Shown piece after piece: positions 33,178 to 45,543 of a DNA stretch of 64,000 bases. Under the pieces are notes generated by a model, which made no database searches, had not been told where the DNA came from, and was given only the letters and a program-made list of their open reading frames with translations. The DNA comes from Takakia lepidozioides (lineage: Eukaryota > Streptophyta > Takakiopsida > Takakiales > Takakiaceae). A program made the position numbers and the translations under genes. How positions within the stretch are numbered: the first letter of the stretch is position 1; each line of letters opens with the position of its first letter. Where the stretch lies: positions 29,450,001-29,514,000 of the forward strand of contig CM060731.1 in NCBI GenBank assembly GCA_030704615.1, in the 5' to 3' direction.

Positions 33178-35049
33178 GCCTACTGTCTCTTGAGCAGACG
33201 AACAAATAAGGTCAGGTGGATCGCGCATTGCGACCTTCTTGCAGTCCTAACTAGTACAGTTTATCTCAACAGTCGCAATGTCCAACAAGCAAGCTTTTCT
33301 TCTCTATAGATCTGTATGTCTCTGAAAGCGAGTAATGGCGGAAAGATTGGACAATAAGCTCGTGTACCGTGCAGCTTTAGTGTTGCATCCACATGAGGTG
33401 GTATTGCGGTCAAGGGTCAGCCAGGATCCCTCCCCTTTGAAATAATTTACTAGTTCTTAGATTACCAGTTTTGAGATTAACGATTGTATCGGACGTCTAT
33501 TAATAAAAAGTGCTCATTCAGCTAAATTGTATAACTGGGTAAGAGTTTGCAAATGCGGGTTAAATATTTAGTAACGATACCAAGGGAGAAGTGCCCCGAG
33601 GGGTCTAGCAGAGTTCGAGCAGACTTCCAGATCAAGTTGAAACTAGAGCCCTCCTTAAACCGATGAGCTGCAGAGATATGATGATTGTACAATCCGGCTC
33701 TCATCAGATGGGATGGGAGTGTTGTAATATCACTGTTTCAATCCTATGCGAGTGGGACATTGTGTAGATTTACAAAAATAGCAATCCATTATGCATGTTC
33801 CTTTGACAGGTACCATATATATACCATGGTCTCTGTGATTATACAATTCCCAGAAGACAGTCCCTATGGTGCTGACCTTTCTAGGGGCTGTTGTGTCAAG
33901 AGACTGTGGTAGAGCTGATCTGGAAAATCATAGCTAACAAAATGGAAGTGTCTGGCTTCATTTACCAGGCAACAAGGCCCACATTCTCAACTCGACAGAA
34001 ACAAACTAATACATGGCAGATTTTTTGGAGATCTGCACACACAATTCTTCGCTGTGCTGGTTATAACTTAGTAAGGACAACACACATGTGGACATTAAGA
34101 GCTGAAGCAGCCTCAAAGCATCATCTCACAATTGATGTAATGTGGGAAGCCATGGAAACATGTTTCCCATCATTCGCAGCCACCCACCCCGTGATATGAG
34201 GTTTAAAACTACCTTTCCACAAATGGACAATTACTGATACCTGCCTTTCTTGGCAGTTCCAACAAGGCACACTCTCTTTTGTTACAAGAGGGGCAGTTCC
34301 ACTAACTCAGCATACTAAGTGCAGATAGGAACCATACTCCCTTCTCTTGCTCCCACTGTGCAAGCACAACCCTTCAAAATGGCAAGCCTGTTCCAGAGTT
34401 TGAGCAAACACTTGAACTGGCGAAAATGAACTCTCCCTACTAGTACACAGCAAAAAATTAGATGGCTGTCATTGATCTGCCAGCCATATATGACCACATT
34501 GTGCCCCTGCATACATACAAAGAAATGGCAAGGCTTGATTTGTCACTCACTTCCACACTCACCTACTTGTTACCAACACTCCAAACCCTAGTTGCTTCCA
34601 GGTACATCTGACAATTACTCTGTCTGCTCACCTTCTCCATCCAAATTTTGCAGAGGATGCCACAAGGGTTGAGTAAGCACATAGGAACACAGTGTGCATA
34701 TCATCTCTTCACCAGCCACCAAAGGTTTGGACTTTTCATCTCCCCCAGGTCATGTCCCTAGCTGGTTTGACATTTGGAGATATTCAAAGAGCCCAATGCT
34801 TGCATCTCATATCCAATCCCTCATCAGATTATCACTTCTCCCAAGATCCTTTGCAACACTTCACTGGTATCTATGACAATGTGTAGACTGAACACATTCA
34901 AAAGATCTCCATGTCACAACTCAACTTTTCTATCTGTGAAACCTCCAGGCATGGGGCATCACAATCCAAGAGACACCCTTGTGATGAACTGTACAAATAA
35001 GAGTTGATATTTATCTTAGTATCGAGGAGAAGAGTTGATAATACCTCAC
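33178..35049. other. intergenic, no gene recognised
   Basis: Short frames only. A minus-strand frame at 34315-34512 contains NDSHLIFCCVLVGRVHF, faintly like the Cys/His tail of plant LINEs, but too weak to call. Confidence 0.5.
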
Positions 35050-35223
35050 CTATCCTGATCCAACAATGATGTTGTTGATGGGTATGAAAATCAATTTGAC
35101 GAAAAACCCAATGAAGCCCATCACAACAAATCCAAGGGCTGTTCTTATGGCCACCTTTGAAAACTCTGCAACACGTTCAAACACCAACTCAATCTTCACA
35201 ACACAAGACATTACCTGTTCCAT
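35050..35223 (-). pseudogene. SEC61G: SEC61 gamma (SecE/Sss1) subunit, shortened
   Basis: 57 codons from MEQVM. The C-terminal two thirds ([36 protein letters not shown]) match the single membrane helix of SEC61 gamma, the small tail-anchored clamp of the ER translocon, almost residue for residue. The N-terminal cytosolic part is about 12-15 residues shorter than normal and lacks the RLVKRCxKPDRKE segment that contacts SEC61 alpha; remnants (IELVFERVA) suggest in-frame deletions. No intron is needed. Either a retro-copy decaying in frame, or the last exon of a gene whose true N-terminal exon I cannot find. Confidence 0.75.
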
Positions 35224-35303
35224 ACATTGGTATCCTTCTAGTAGGGCCCTGGTCACACCTGCCAGTTAGTAGCTTAGCATGAATTGCTAAGTTGGCTGCA
35301 CAG

Positions 35304-35372
35304 GTCAATTACATTAATGTAACATTAATGTAATTACATTGGATTACTCAATTACATTAAGTAATCCTATGG
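35304..35372. repeat. paired AT-rich inverted repeats
   Basis: ATTACATTAATG / CATTAATGTAAT (12-bp arms, 3-bp loop) followed by GGATTACT / AGTAATCC around CAATTACATTA. Two adjacent dyads, possibly the end of a MITE (next: GGGTGTTTGGT). Confidence 0.6.
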
Positions 35373-37385
35373 GTGTTTGGTCTTATATTTTGACAACACC
35401 TCCTGCCATGGCATTTTGTGCACAAGTAATTGCACACACTGAAATGTTGTACCTGCGCAGCAGGAGTTGGTAGGCCGGAAGGTACCTACCTGTGAGTGCA
35501 CTACTTCTCGCAAAAATTGCTCAAGTCTTAACAGGTCTACAATTAGCAACAGTTGGGAGCTGCAGTACCAAATCTTAACAGTTCTGTTGATGATATGGTC
35601 AAAAAATGCTTGCTTGGCAGTTGTGACTATTGTTAAATGTTAGCTGTTGACTTCCAGCTACTTGGCCACCTAAACTAGGCATCTTTTTGCAGACAAGACA
35701 AAACTAGGTGACAGACACAGGCCTCACTGAAGCTCGACCATAACACCTATGCTGCAAGATCGGTGTAGCATTCAACCAAATGAAAGAATGGCTGAAGAGC
35801 TAATAAAGATCGCTGCAAAGAAACAGAGCCAGATACACTCCTTGTCTGTTCCCTTTGAAGAGGGCTACGGCCTTGTTCAAAGTGGACTCTACCAGTCCTG
35901 AAGCCAGTTCAGAGGTAGTCACTAGCCACGCACCGGGAGATCAAACTCCGGCCAAAGTTGCCAGAGCACTCGCACACAGACCCGGAAGACCTCGTGACAT
36001 TGTCAATTGAGACTTCATCTGTGTCTCAAAAGTTAAATCGTAGTAATAGGAGCTGACATTAGGCAGAGGAACCAGACGGGACGCTTAACACTTGGATGAA
36101 CAACGAGGGTCGAAGGGGAGAAGAGGAGGGAAGGTGAGTAATACCCCGACGATCGGGCTTATGGCATCGCTTGACGAGGCGGATGCTGTCCTTTGCAAAC
36201 TCCTTTATGGGCCTCACCACTGTGTCGACGGCCTCCATTGCAAAGTTGCAGCCCGAACTTTCCTCTCTATGCCCCCTGTGCCACTTCCGTTCTCCAAACA
36301 GAAGCAGGATTGTTAGAACCCCTGTCTCTCACACAAACACCTGACCTAAAACTCTTGCATACGAGCTTCCTTCCCCTTGTCTCCCCCTTTGCCCTGCAGT
36401 GCTAAATGATAAACTAGAATAGCTAAGCCTCGTTCCGCAACACAAACACTTGTAACGTACACTCTCGTCTCAAGCGTGACAAGCTGGGTGTCGGACCGCC
36501 CAATTGAGAGCGTCGTTGACCGGAGTGCCCAATACAATCTCCTGCCCACTTTTGAAGTAAACGGTCTCTGTGTCTATCTTAGTACTGCCACTAATCAATC
36601 AGGGTTTTACTAAAACCCTAAATCATTCACTAATCAGCAGCGAGAAATTGTTGGAGAGGCAGAAGCATCTAAGCTCCGACAGGAAGCATGCTCCCTGTCT
36701 TGCCTCCCCTGCATGTTATAGGGCTACTGGAGCAGTGCTGGATCAACCTTAATGACTTCCAGTATGAAGGCAATACCGGTGCGTTAACCAACACTTAATT
36801 CCCTACAACTGCCTGCACAAAGACATTCCCATGTGTCGAGGCTGTTCCAAGCTAGAGTGCTAGAGTCTATCTCATCTTTTACCCCTTATGAGGTCAATGC
36901 GAGGGTATTCATAAACACTGATATTCCTGCAATTTTCTGGTGGGCGTAAAGTAGTCAGTATGCCCTCCTGAGTGGAGAGATGAAGCACTGCCCCAAGGAG
37001 CAAGGCTCGTTGTACAGGAGAGAAGTGTCCCTCTAGATCGAAATGGATTAGAAACGGTCATTCTGAGGTTACCGCGCGGGGGGGGGGAAGTGTTCAACAT
37101 TTTGTTACCTTATTATCAGGGTGAAGGCAAACAGAATCCCCGGACGTGTTTTTTGTTAGTCACTACAGAAAGCTACAGCAATGGTATGGTAGCTGGTGTC
37201 TGAGGTGTTATAACTTTTGGGCGGACATCCTCATGCTCTAATCTTGAAAGGTAACCAACAGAGAATCCCTGTTAATCTGTAGAAAGGAGCCTATCCCCAT
37301 TCATAGATTTTTCTGTAGGAGATAATTTGGAGATCGTATGTGAGTTTTAGTGTAAGGGCTTGTAACGAAACAATTTTGAATCATA
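35373..37385. other. intergenic upstream of PPR-B
   Basis: No gene recognised. A 74-codon plus frame at 36092 starts in good context but resembles nothing known. G10 homopolymer near 37078. The stretch at 37285-37389 resembles the sequence upstream of PPR-A and ends TCATACAG before the ATG, a possible intron acceptor or leader. Confidence 0.5.
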
Positions 37386-37389
37386 CAGG

Positions 37390-39915
37390 ATGGCAGGGTT
37401 GAATCAGGCACAATTTTCTGGGTCAGTCGCCACTATCACATCCACTGCTTTTGAAAGAGGACCAAGAGAGGGAGTCAACAGGAGTTCTTCTGGCACATGT
37501 GGGGCTGTAAGGACATTGTGTAAGGCAGGACAACTCAAACATGCACTGCACCTTTTGAACCAGCAGTGCATTTCAGCAGACTCCCCCACTTATGTCTCTC
37601 TCCTGCAGCAGTGTGTCAAGATGAAAGGCTTAGCAGAGGGACAGCAGGTGCATGCCCACATTATTCAAAGTGGATTCAAGCCAAAGATCTTTCTATTCAA
37701 CACCCTGGTGAATATGTACGCCAAGTGTGGGAGTGTGATGGATGCACGGCAAGTGTTTGACAAAATGCCTGAACGAGATATGTTTACATGGAATATCATG
37801 ATAGCAGGATATGCAAAGCATGGGTGTGGTAGGGAAGCTTTCAAGCTCTACCAGCAAATGATAAGGGAAGGGGTGATGCCTAACAACGTCACGTTTATTA
37901 GTGTTCTCAAGGCTTGTGCCAGCATAGGAGTCCTGGAAAAGGGCAAAGAGGTACATGCGGACATCATCAGAGCTGGAATTGTGTCACATATAAATTTGGA
38001 GAATGCCCTTGTTGACATGTATGCCAAGTGTGGGAGTACAAAGGATGCTCGTCAAGTGTTTGATAATATGGCTCAACGAAGTGTCGTCTCATGGAATACA
38101 ATGATTGCTGGGTACGCTCAGCATGAGTGTGGTAGGGAGGCTTTTGAGATATATGAACAAATGTCAGAGGAAGGGGTGACGCCCAACAAAATTACATTCA
38201 TTTGTGTTCTCAGTGCATGTGCTAGCCTGGCAGCACTGGAAAAGGGCATAGAGGTCCATGCTTACATTAGTAAAGCTAGAATTGCGCCAGATATCATTGT
38301 GCAGACTGCCCTTGTGGACATGTATGCCAAATGTGGGAGCATAAAGGATGCTCGGCGGGTGTTCGACGACATGACTCAACGAAATGTGGTCTCATGGAGT
38401 GCAATGATTTCAGGGTATGCTCGACATGGTTTTGGCGGGGAAGCTTTGGAGATTTATGTGGAAATGAGAAGGGCAGGCGTAACACCTAACAAGGTCACGT
38501 TCATTTGCGTTCTCAATGCTTGTGCCAGCCTAGGTGCCCTGGATAAGGGTAAGGAGGTCCACGCTGACATCATCAGAGCTGGAATAGCCCCATATATAAA
38601 TCTGGAGAATACCCTTGTTGACATGTATGCAAAATGTGGGAGTATAAAGGATGCGCGTCAAGTATTCGACAATATGGCTCAACGAAATGTGGTCTCATGG
38701 AGTGCGATGATCGCTGGATATGCTCAGCATGGGCGTGGTAGGGAAGCTTTTGAGGTCTATGAGCAAATGAGACAGGCAGGGGTGACACCCAACAAGGTCA
38801 CATTCATTTCCATTCTCCATGCATGTGCCAGTCTGGCAGCACTGGAAAAGGGCATAGAGGTTCATGCTGACATTGTCAAAGCTGGAATTGTGGCTGATAT
38901 TGTTCTGGACACGGCCCTGGTGGACATGTATGCCAAATGTGGGAGCATGACGGATGCACGTCAAGTGTTTGACAATATGGCTCAACGAGATGTGGTCACC
39001 TGGAACACTATGATTGCAGGGTATGGTCAGCATGGGTGTGGTATGGAAACCCTGCAACTATTTCAACAAATGCAACGGGAAGGCTTGACGCCAGACAATA
39101 TCACCTTTACATGCCTTCTCTCTGCATGCGGTCATGCAGGCTTAGTGGATGAAGGCCTTCACTACTTTGATTCCATGAGTCAAGATCATGGCCTCACTCA
39201 TACAAGAGAGCATTTTGGCTGCATGGTGGACCTTCTCGGTCGTGCGGGGCGATTGGATGAGGCAGAGGACTTGATTAACAAAATGCCAATGCAACCAGGT
39301 TGTTCAATGTGGCGGGCCTTGGTTGGTGCCTGCAGAATTCACGGCAATGTGGAGCTAGCAGAACGTGCAGTAAAATGCCTTCTCAAACTGGATCCACAGG
39401 ACGCTGCAACATATGTGCTGCTATCAAACATCTATGCTGCGGCTGGCAGGTGGGATGATCAAGCAGAGGTCAGAAAAATGATGAAGGAAAGAGGTGTCAG
39501 AAAGGTGCCAGGGCGCAGCTGGATTGTAGTCGATGACCAAGTGCATACCTTCCTTGTAGGAGACAAGTTGCACCCACAAATTGAGGAAATCCATGCCAAG
39601 CTGAAGAGATTGTCTGGTCAGATGAAAGATTCTGGGTATGTGGCTGACACGCGCTTTGTATTGCATGAGATGGAGGAGGAGCAAAAGGAATTGTCTCTTT
39701 GTCACCACAGTGAGAAACTGGCCATGGCTTTTGGGCTCATAAGTACACCCCCTGGGACGCCTCTTCGCATCATCAAGAACCTACGGGTGTGTTGTGAGTG
39801 CCACACGGCCACCAAGCTCATTTCAAAGATTGTTGGGCGATCAATTGTTGTACGGGATGCCAACCGGTTTCACCATTTCGAAGATGGAGTTTGTTCTTGT
39901 GGGGATTACTGGTAA
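37390..39915 (+). CDS. PPR-DYW protein, copy B, intact
   Basis: 841 codons, uninterrupted. PLS-class PPR repeats in 101-residue P-L-S triplets (five MYAKCG signatures), each helix pair reading one RNA base, then E and E+ motifs (about 640-730) and a full DYW deaminase-like domain at the C-terminus. HSE (zinc-binding His plus catalytic Glu), CCECH zinc ligands and terminal DYW are all present. Such proteins bind specific organellar transcripts and convert C to U. The N-terminus (MAGLNQAQFSGSVATITSTA) is Ser/Thr-rich with few acids, compatible with plastid or mitochondrial import. Intronless, as usual for the family. Copies A, C and the 28.7-kb fragment are paralogues, indicating local amplification. 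Confidence 0.93.
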   Translation: MAGLNQAQFSGSVATITSTAFERGPREGVNRSSSGTCGAVRTLCKAGQLKHALHLLNQQCISADSPTYVSLLQQCVKMKGLAEGQQVHAHIIQSGFKPKIFLFNTLVNMYAKCGSVMDARQVFDKMPERDMFTWNIMIAGYAKHGCGREAFKLYQQMIREGVMPNNVTFISVLKACASIGVLEKGKEVHADIIRAGIVSHINLENALVDMYAKCGSTKDARQVFDNMAQRSVVSWNTMIAGYAQHECGREAFEIYEQMSEEGVTPNKITFICVLSACASLAALEKGIEVHAYISKARIAPDIIVQTALVDMYAKCGSIKDARRVFDDMTQRNVVSWSAMISGYARHGFGGEALEIYVEMRRAGVTPNKVTFICVLNACASLGALDKGKEVHADIIRAGIAPYINLENTLVDMYAKCGSIKDARQVFDNMAQRNVVSWSAMIAGYAQHGRGREAFEVYEQMRQAGVTPNKVTFISILHACASLAALEKGIEVHADIVKAGIVADIVLDTALVDMYAKCGSMTDARQVFDNMAQRDVVTWNTMIAGYGQHGCGMETLQLFQQMQREGLTPDNITFTCLLSACGHAGLVDEGLHYFDSMSQDHGLTHTREHFGCMVDLLGRAGRLDEAEDLINKMPMQPGCSMWRALVGACRIHGNVELAERAVKCLLKLDPQDAATYVLLSNIYAAAGRWDDQAEVRKMMKERGVRKVPGRSWIVVDDQVHTFLVGDKLHPQIEEIHAKLKRLSGQMKDSGYVADTRFVLHEMEEEQKELSLCHHSEKLAMAFGLISTPPGTPLRIIKNLRVCCECHTATKLISKIVGRSIVVRDANRFHHFEDGVCSCGDYW

Positions 39916-42900
39916 ACCAAGTAACATGCATGAAAGGAAGTGCTCTTTTTCAAGCATGAGGGTCAGAAAGGTCTGGAGGATTCTGGCTGCCTGCCATAAT
40001 AAGAAGGCTGTGCACATGCCCCCACTCCCACTGCAGGAGAAGAAGTGCACAGTGATGGCCCACTTTATAAGTAAGTCTCTATTCTCTTTCTTCTATCGTG
40101 TGCAACTATCACCTAGTATAGAAGATCAAGTTTGGGAAGGTGAGCCAAAGTAAATACGTCCAACTTATGTGGAAAATCCTAACATGTGAGTTGAATTCAG
40201 CAAATTACTGCCATACTCCATATGGCAGCCAGAGGGCCACCAAGAAATGTGAGTGGGATCAGGTGTAAAGGTGTCATCTGTTAGGACGGAAAGACTAGTT
40301 AGCTGAGTGTGTGTTTGATGCTGTGAATCGCTTTGAAAGGCTGTGAATTTCAAGCACGTTTTTGCACTAGATTGGAGCTGGACACTTTCCTTTTTATACT
40401 GTAATCATATTGTACAGATGGTTTCTTCAGGGACACGCAGCATGTTACGAAGTGGGTCTGATCAGGACTACAAGGCATAGACGGCCAAGGCATGGGCTTC
40501 AGGGCATGTCATTTCCGCCCCTAATCTACGGTGGAGATGGTCTTAATCAGGTATATGTTACCAATTGTTTGATGGTATCTGTACTTTTACATTTGTACAA
40601 AATTGTAACAAGATGGTGTGTTCTATAAGCGAAGGTTGTCATCCATTTGCCTGTGCTCCTGGTGTGGTTTCTGATTTAATCTTGAATGTTTTCAGTCCGC
40701 AGATCTCTGATTCGGCATGGATTGATTGCATCTCCATCAGACTTCAATTAACAGCTTATAATCTAGCTGTGGAGGGCGAACTCTACATGGTTAGTGTCTT
40801 GCTTCAACCTTGATTGGTAGGGGAGGAGGTATTTGAATATTGGAAGACCCAGTTGAATCACAATAATTGACAACACAAAATATTGACGGTGGAGGTCCGT
40901 AGTGCCAGGCAGACAATGACATCCTTGTCTTCCATAATCTGCAAAGAAGGGATTCTCCTAGGAGTGTGGCTGGGGATCTGAGTTAGGGATCTGCCAAGGG
41001 CATTCTTTTTCTTAAGACAATTTGTTAGCACCAAGTAGTCCCTCTCTTCCGCTCACCCTGCCAACAGCAGGCATAGGTGATACGCCATGATCCGCCCACA
41101 ACTCTTCAAACCTTTGCACTAACCCCACAGAAAACACACCAAAGCAAAAATATATTCCAAATCCAGCTATTCTTTGGGGGGTGTGCATGGTCAACCTGCA
41201 AGTGCCAAGGTGCTGAAGTGCTAGATTGTGAGAAATCTCTGCTTTCAACTCTAAGAAGTCACCTGTCTTTGAAACAGAGGAAGCCATCCCATAATTCTTA
41301 CATATCATACAACAGATTCAGTTGGGTTCAATAGATAAGGTTATTAAAGTTGGTTAGGGTTGCTGGGTCGCATGTAGAGGGCTCTGGGACTTGGTAGTTT
41401 TTCCTTGCCTACGTAGTGGATTGGAATCTGTCTGAAAAAAAATCATTGATCACCTTGTCAGGGACTCTGGCAAACTCCTTCACTGCTAGCATGTCTCTCA
41501 TCTCTCCCAAGTGTGTGGTTGTAGAGGTGGGCACAAATGCCAATTGTGGTGGTGTTCAAAGCCATGGATCAGGAGATTGTACAGAGGGTTGGCAGAGATC
41601 GTAATAAATAAGGTCCATAGATGTTGTTTGGCTCTCTTGTAGAGAGAGACCTTGCACCTTGCGGAGACATGCAGGTGACATGCAAGTCAATGGAGAAAAT
41701 GTGGTCAAAGTACCTTACACCGTGTCAAGGCGCTGAATGGTGTGTTGTGCTGAGTCATGCTCCCTAGTCTTACCTTCCTCTTATGTTGTGCCAAAGCAAA
41801 GCAAGAGAGCCAATTGCCGTTTGAGGCTTGTTTGGTTTGGTTGTTGGCCGGACTTGAGTTTCTTTATTACTTGGAGAAAGGGACACAGACCAAAGTTTTG
41901 TTCTGGTTTTTTTTGGTGGCCGGAAGGCAGTGAAGGCAGTGACAGTCAGAAATGCATCATAAACGGTGGGAAAGATAACCACCAAGGCTATCTGGCTCGC
42001 ATTAAGTTCTTGGTTCTTACCTCATTCCTATTACCTTCCCCAACAGGCTTACAATGGGGATATCACGATCACTTTAAACCAAGGGAAAAACAAGTGGCTG
42101 GTCACTTATGGCTCCTCTTTGTGAATAATGAAATCTGCTTTCGCTCATAATAAACTTGAAAATTCATCCATTTATTTCTCATAAGTTGTTCAATATCATA
42201 GATGTGATTGCACTTGAGGACCATGGGACAATAAACTGGAGGGAAGAGAGTAATTCTACTATTGTTCCAGAGGGACAATGGATGATGCCCTTAAAAGCGA
42301 AGCGAATCCTCGCTCAAGTGCACGCAGCCCAAGCAAGCAACCAGAATATTTCAAAGTGGGAGCCCAGGTGAAGATTACACCAGCTGGGTTTTCTGTTGAA
42401 AATCCGCCCCGTGTATTTTGCAGAAGGTCTGTATAATCCCAAGGATGGGAAAATATACACGAAGGGCTGTTGACCGGTAGATGCCAATGATATTGGCATA
42501 TTGAGTATACTAAGTTCTCAACCCAAAGCCCACAAGCATACCAGCAGCATACTACCCAGTTACCAGTGCTATAAATGCCAGACCCAAACTACAGAATGCA
42601 AAATGCTCGCAAGGCTTGCTACCCTCACTGAAATATGTTTATAAATACTTTGGAAAGATCATCTTACCAACCCCTTGCCTCCAGTTCGGTTGCCAGTACT
42701 GCCCCGCAATGCAGCTTCTACCGCTTGCTGAGAAGCCCCACAAATATCAATCAATCCCAACCCATTCCAGGCCCATGTCATGCCAAAAGCCCGCACTGCA
42801 GACAAAGCAAGATAAAAATAAGGGCCGCTTTACACTAGGGCCAAGCAATCTCATTAATATCTTTTCTACCTGAGATGGTAACCAAGAAAAAAACCAAAAA

Positions 42901-44140
42901 TACATTGGAAAGCGCTTAATGTGGCCCATCTTTTTGTAGTTGGAGCAATTTTCATTAGAGGACATCTAATGAGTCATGATAGGAACAAGGTGCGCCATAG
43001 GCTGACATTGACATCCTCTACTTCTATCCACTTTTAATAGCAGATAAAGTCAAAATCTTGTTTAACTTTCAACTAAGAAAAGTTGTGTTATCTTAAGAGC
43101 TTTCTGTTAAGGTATTACATGATCTCATAGGTTAAAAGCACAGAAAGTTATTACATTTACCCATTTTCCTGCGCCATGAAGAGTGCTTCTACCTAGTCTA
43201 TTTTAATACCAAACTTCTTGGGCCCAAGAACTCAGAGTTGGGTCTCCATTCTAGGAGGGTTACTTTTTCTTAGTCCGGCCCAAGAAGTTGGCGCCAACGC
43301 CAAAACTTGTGCCATGTAGGTGCCATGTAGGCAAATGACCCACTTCCAGCTTCACTGCAAGACGCGACAAACATCTTCTCAGAGACCCATCGCGTTATAG
43401 ACCCACGTCTATAACTGTACTCAAAGCAGATTGAAACCAGCTAAGCTGGTGACTCCACGAACAACTATCTAGGGTCATATATGGAGGGAGACCTCAATAG
43501 TACCCTTTTTTCTGGTAACATTATATTGAAAGGCTGCAGCTCCAACTTAGACAGGATGAACCTTAGCAATATGTCACCTACAGGCTTCCCTGACCCCCAA
43601 GTTCTTAAGCAACTTCCCCCACTCACTGGGAAACCCCACAAACTTACAGATTCAAGTTATGCCAAAAGCACGCACTGCAGTCAACACAAGATAAAAATAA
43701 TTAAGCTGATCTCGAATAGGCCTAAGACAACACTCCTGCTAAGTTAATAGAAATGCTGACCCTTGATATCTACAGGTCCTCTAAACCCCCAAGCCTTCAA
43801 GCAGCCGTTTCACAACCAATGTTCGTCAGTCCACGAGCTCCAAGCATGTGGGGCCATTTGGTGGCTGCATGCAAGCGCTAACCGCTACGCCATCAGAACG
43901 GCGAGATGCAGGGCCCCTGACCCCTGCCACCTTGGAAGAGCACAGTAATATCCTTGTTGAAAGTTCGGTAAAAGCACACGTTTCTTGAGCAGAGTTTGGA
44001 GTTCGTTGGTCCTCATCGTGTAGAGCTCAATGGAGCCCAAAACAACTTGTTGAAAGCTCACTAGCACCCCTCAGTAAAGGACCTTGTCAAAATGTTGACT
44101 GTCGGATTTTCGATCACAAACGTCTACCTTGGAGCACGGA
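39916..44140. other. intergenic between PPR-B and the PDF-motif exons
   Basis: No complete gene seen. Segments 42660-42815 and 43560-43700 are related (both with CCACAAA... and GCCAAAAGC.CGCACTGCAG then ACAAGATAAAAATAA), so this stretch contains a duplication. At 40697-40790 a plus frame (AWIDCISIRLQLTAYNLAVE then GELYMV, followed by GTTAGT) faintly resembles the end of an OB-fold, which would suit an OSB gene continuing to 44 kb; very uncertain. Confidence 0.4.
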
Positions 44141-44153
44141 GCAGAGCTGGCAT

Positions 44154-44480
44154 GAGTTTTTTAAAGATCCTTCACGATGGTGGTACAACCGCAATCGCAA
44201 GGTGTGGCTTTTTCTTAATGTACGATGTGAAGAAGTTTGTCCATCCTGCAAATGTGGGCTCTTGGCTCCTGTTAGTACCATGTTTGGTATTCTTCCTGAT
44301 GTTTACAAGGTTCTTGGGAGAGTCAGCTTGGTCTTAGCAGGCCGTGTTTCAATCTCTGCCTGCTCATCTGCATCGTGGTGGTTCTCACAGGCCAATCCGA
44401 CATTACCTGACTACAGACACAAGCAGCACACACAAGAGGTCCTTTTGGGTTGATGGTCGGTCAAATCCTCCATGGGTCAT
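44154..44480 (+). pseudogene. OSB PDF motif 1, two half-exons
   Basis: First half-exon reads FFKDPSRWWYNRNRK and ends at AAG|GTGTGG (44201). The second begins after TTCTCACAG at 44391 and reads NPTLPDYRHK; downstream sequence matching LWVDGRSNPPWVMTQ is out of frame by an indel near 44425. Together they form an OSB PDF motif with a phase-0 intron. OSB proteins carry one to several PDF motifs after an OB fold and bind organellar ssDNA. The frameshift suggests decay. Confidence 0.65.
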
Positions 44481-44686
44481 GACACAAGGTCAAGGACAAT
44501 GTGGTGAGGGCACCTTCTTCTTCGACCTATTTCAGCCTATTTTGCGCTCTCATCAGACTCGGCCCTGAATTTGCATATTGAATATGGTGTCTGCATCCAA
44601 GTTGTAGCCTTTCATTTGCCATATGTTTCAGTGGATCTGTGGTGGTTTGGAATGACTTTGACAAGTTAGTGCCGATGTGGCAGCAG

Positions 44687-45144
44687 GAAAGTATCCAAAA
44701 ACAGATGACAGAGATGAGGAGAAGCTTTGGAATGAACACTTCTCCGACCCCAGTCAATGGTGGGACAATGGAGAGAAAAAGGTGAATGCCTGTTGGAAGC
44801 AGAGGCAAGTCAGCATAGGAACTAGTGTGGCAAGTATGGTTGGGGTGTTTGCTGGAAGAATTCTAGGCTGTCATTGTCTGTTGCTAGCAGCAAGGCAAGG
44901 ATGTATGCATGATTTGTGCAGAGGCATGGATAGCTGAAGGAGCAGGGATGGAGTGTGGGTCCAGATTCATCCAAGAGGGCCAGATTTCAAGCTCCAGATT
45001 ACCTATAACTCCCTGTGGAAGGATAGCTACAAGAAACCTGCATGGGTAGATGGTCAACTGGAAGCCACAGCAGCATCGGCACAATTGATAAAATCAGGCA
45101 CTGCTCATGAAGGCACCTTCTTCAACACATTTCACCCTGTTTGA
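44687..45144 (+). pseudogene. OSB PDF motif 2, two half-exons
   Basis: First half (44687-44781): EEKLWNEHFSDPSQWWDNGE then KK|GTGAAT donor. Second half (from 44965, after GGTCCAG): IHPRGPDFKLQITYNSLW, KDSYKKPAWVDGQL, ending at a stop at 45144. The exons join in phase 0 to give a complete PDF motif. The whole segment (about 44510-45150) is a tandem duplicate of 45130-45690 with a period near 557 bp. It could be a terminal exon pair of an OSB-like gene; the OB-fold domain is not identified. Confidence 0.65.
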
Positions 45145-45247
45145 ATCGGCCCTAAATTTTCATGTTGAATTCTGCAAGTTAGCTGGTTGAGTGAACCTTT
45201 GATAGTTTGGAGTGACTTTGACATGATACTGCCAATGTGACAACAGG

Positions 45248-45349
45248 AAAGTATCCAGAAACAGGTAACAGAGACGAGGAGAAGCTGTGGAATGAATACT
45301 TTTCTGACCCCAGTCAATGGTGGGACAATCGAGGCAAAGAGGCAAAAAG
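45248..45349 (+). pseudogene. OSB PDF motif 3, first half-exon
   Basis: Reads FSDPSQWWDNRGKEAK before an AG|GTGAATG donor at 45350. Relative to motif 2 it has eight extra bases before the donor, so splicing at the same donor and acceptor would be out of frame with the second half at 45544. Suggests decay, or use of an alternative donor. Confidence 0.6.
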
Positions 45350-45543
45350 GTGAATGCCTGTTGGATTACAGAGAGTAGCACATGCAATTGAGCTTAGGAA
45401 CTAGTGTGATAAGTTGCGTTGGGTGTTTCCCAGAACAAATCTAGGCTGTCATTTGTCAGCTGCTAGCAGCAAGGCAAGGATGAATGCATGATTTGTGCAG
45501 AGGCATGGATAGCTGAAGGAGCAGGGGTAGAGTGTGGGTACAG

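Noticed and set aside
34315-34512. Minus frame like the Cys/His tail of LINEs
   Set aside because: Only a weak local match, with no RT motifs nearby.
36092-36316. Short plus frame that could be a first exon
   Set aside because: No recognisable family and no downstream exons; kept only as a remark under the intergenic entry.
40697-40790. Possible OB-fold exon of an OSB gene
   Set aside because: Resemblance limited to a short hydrophobic pattern; no conserved start of the fold and no supporting neighbour exon.
41737-42150. 137-codon plus frame
   Set aside because: Composition and residue pattern look non-coding, with no family resemblance on either strand.
43835-43935. Minus-strand GGCGTAGCGGTTAGCGC resembling a tRNA or SINE A box
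   Set aside because: No matching B box at the right distance, no cloverleaf, no target duplication found.
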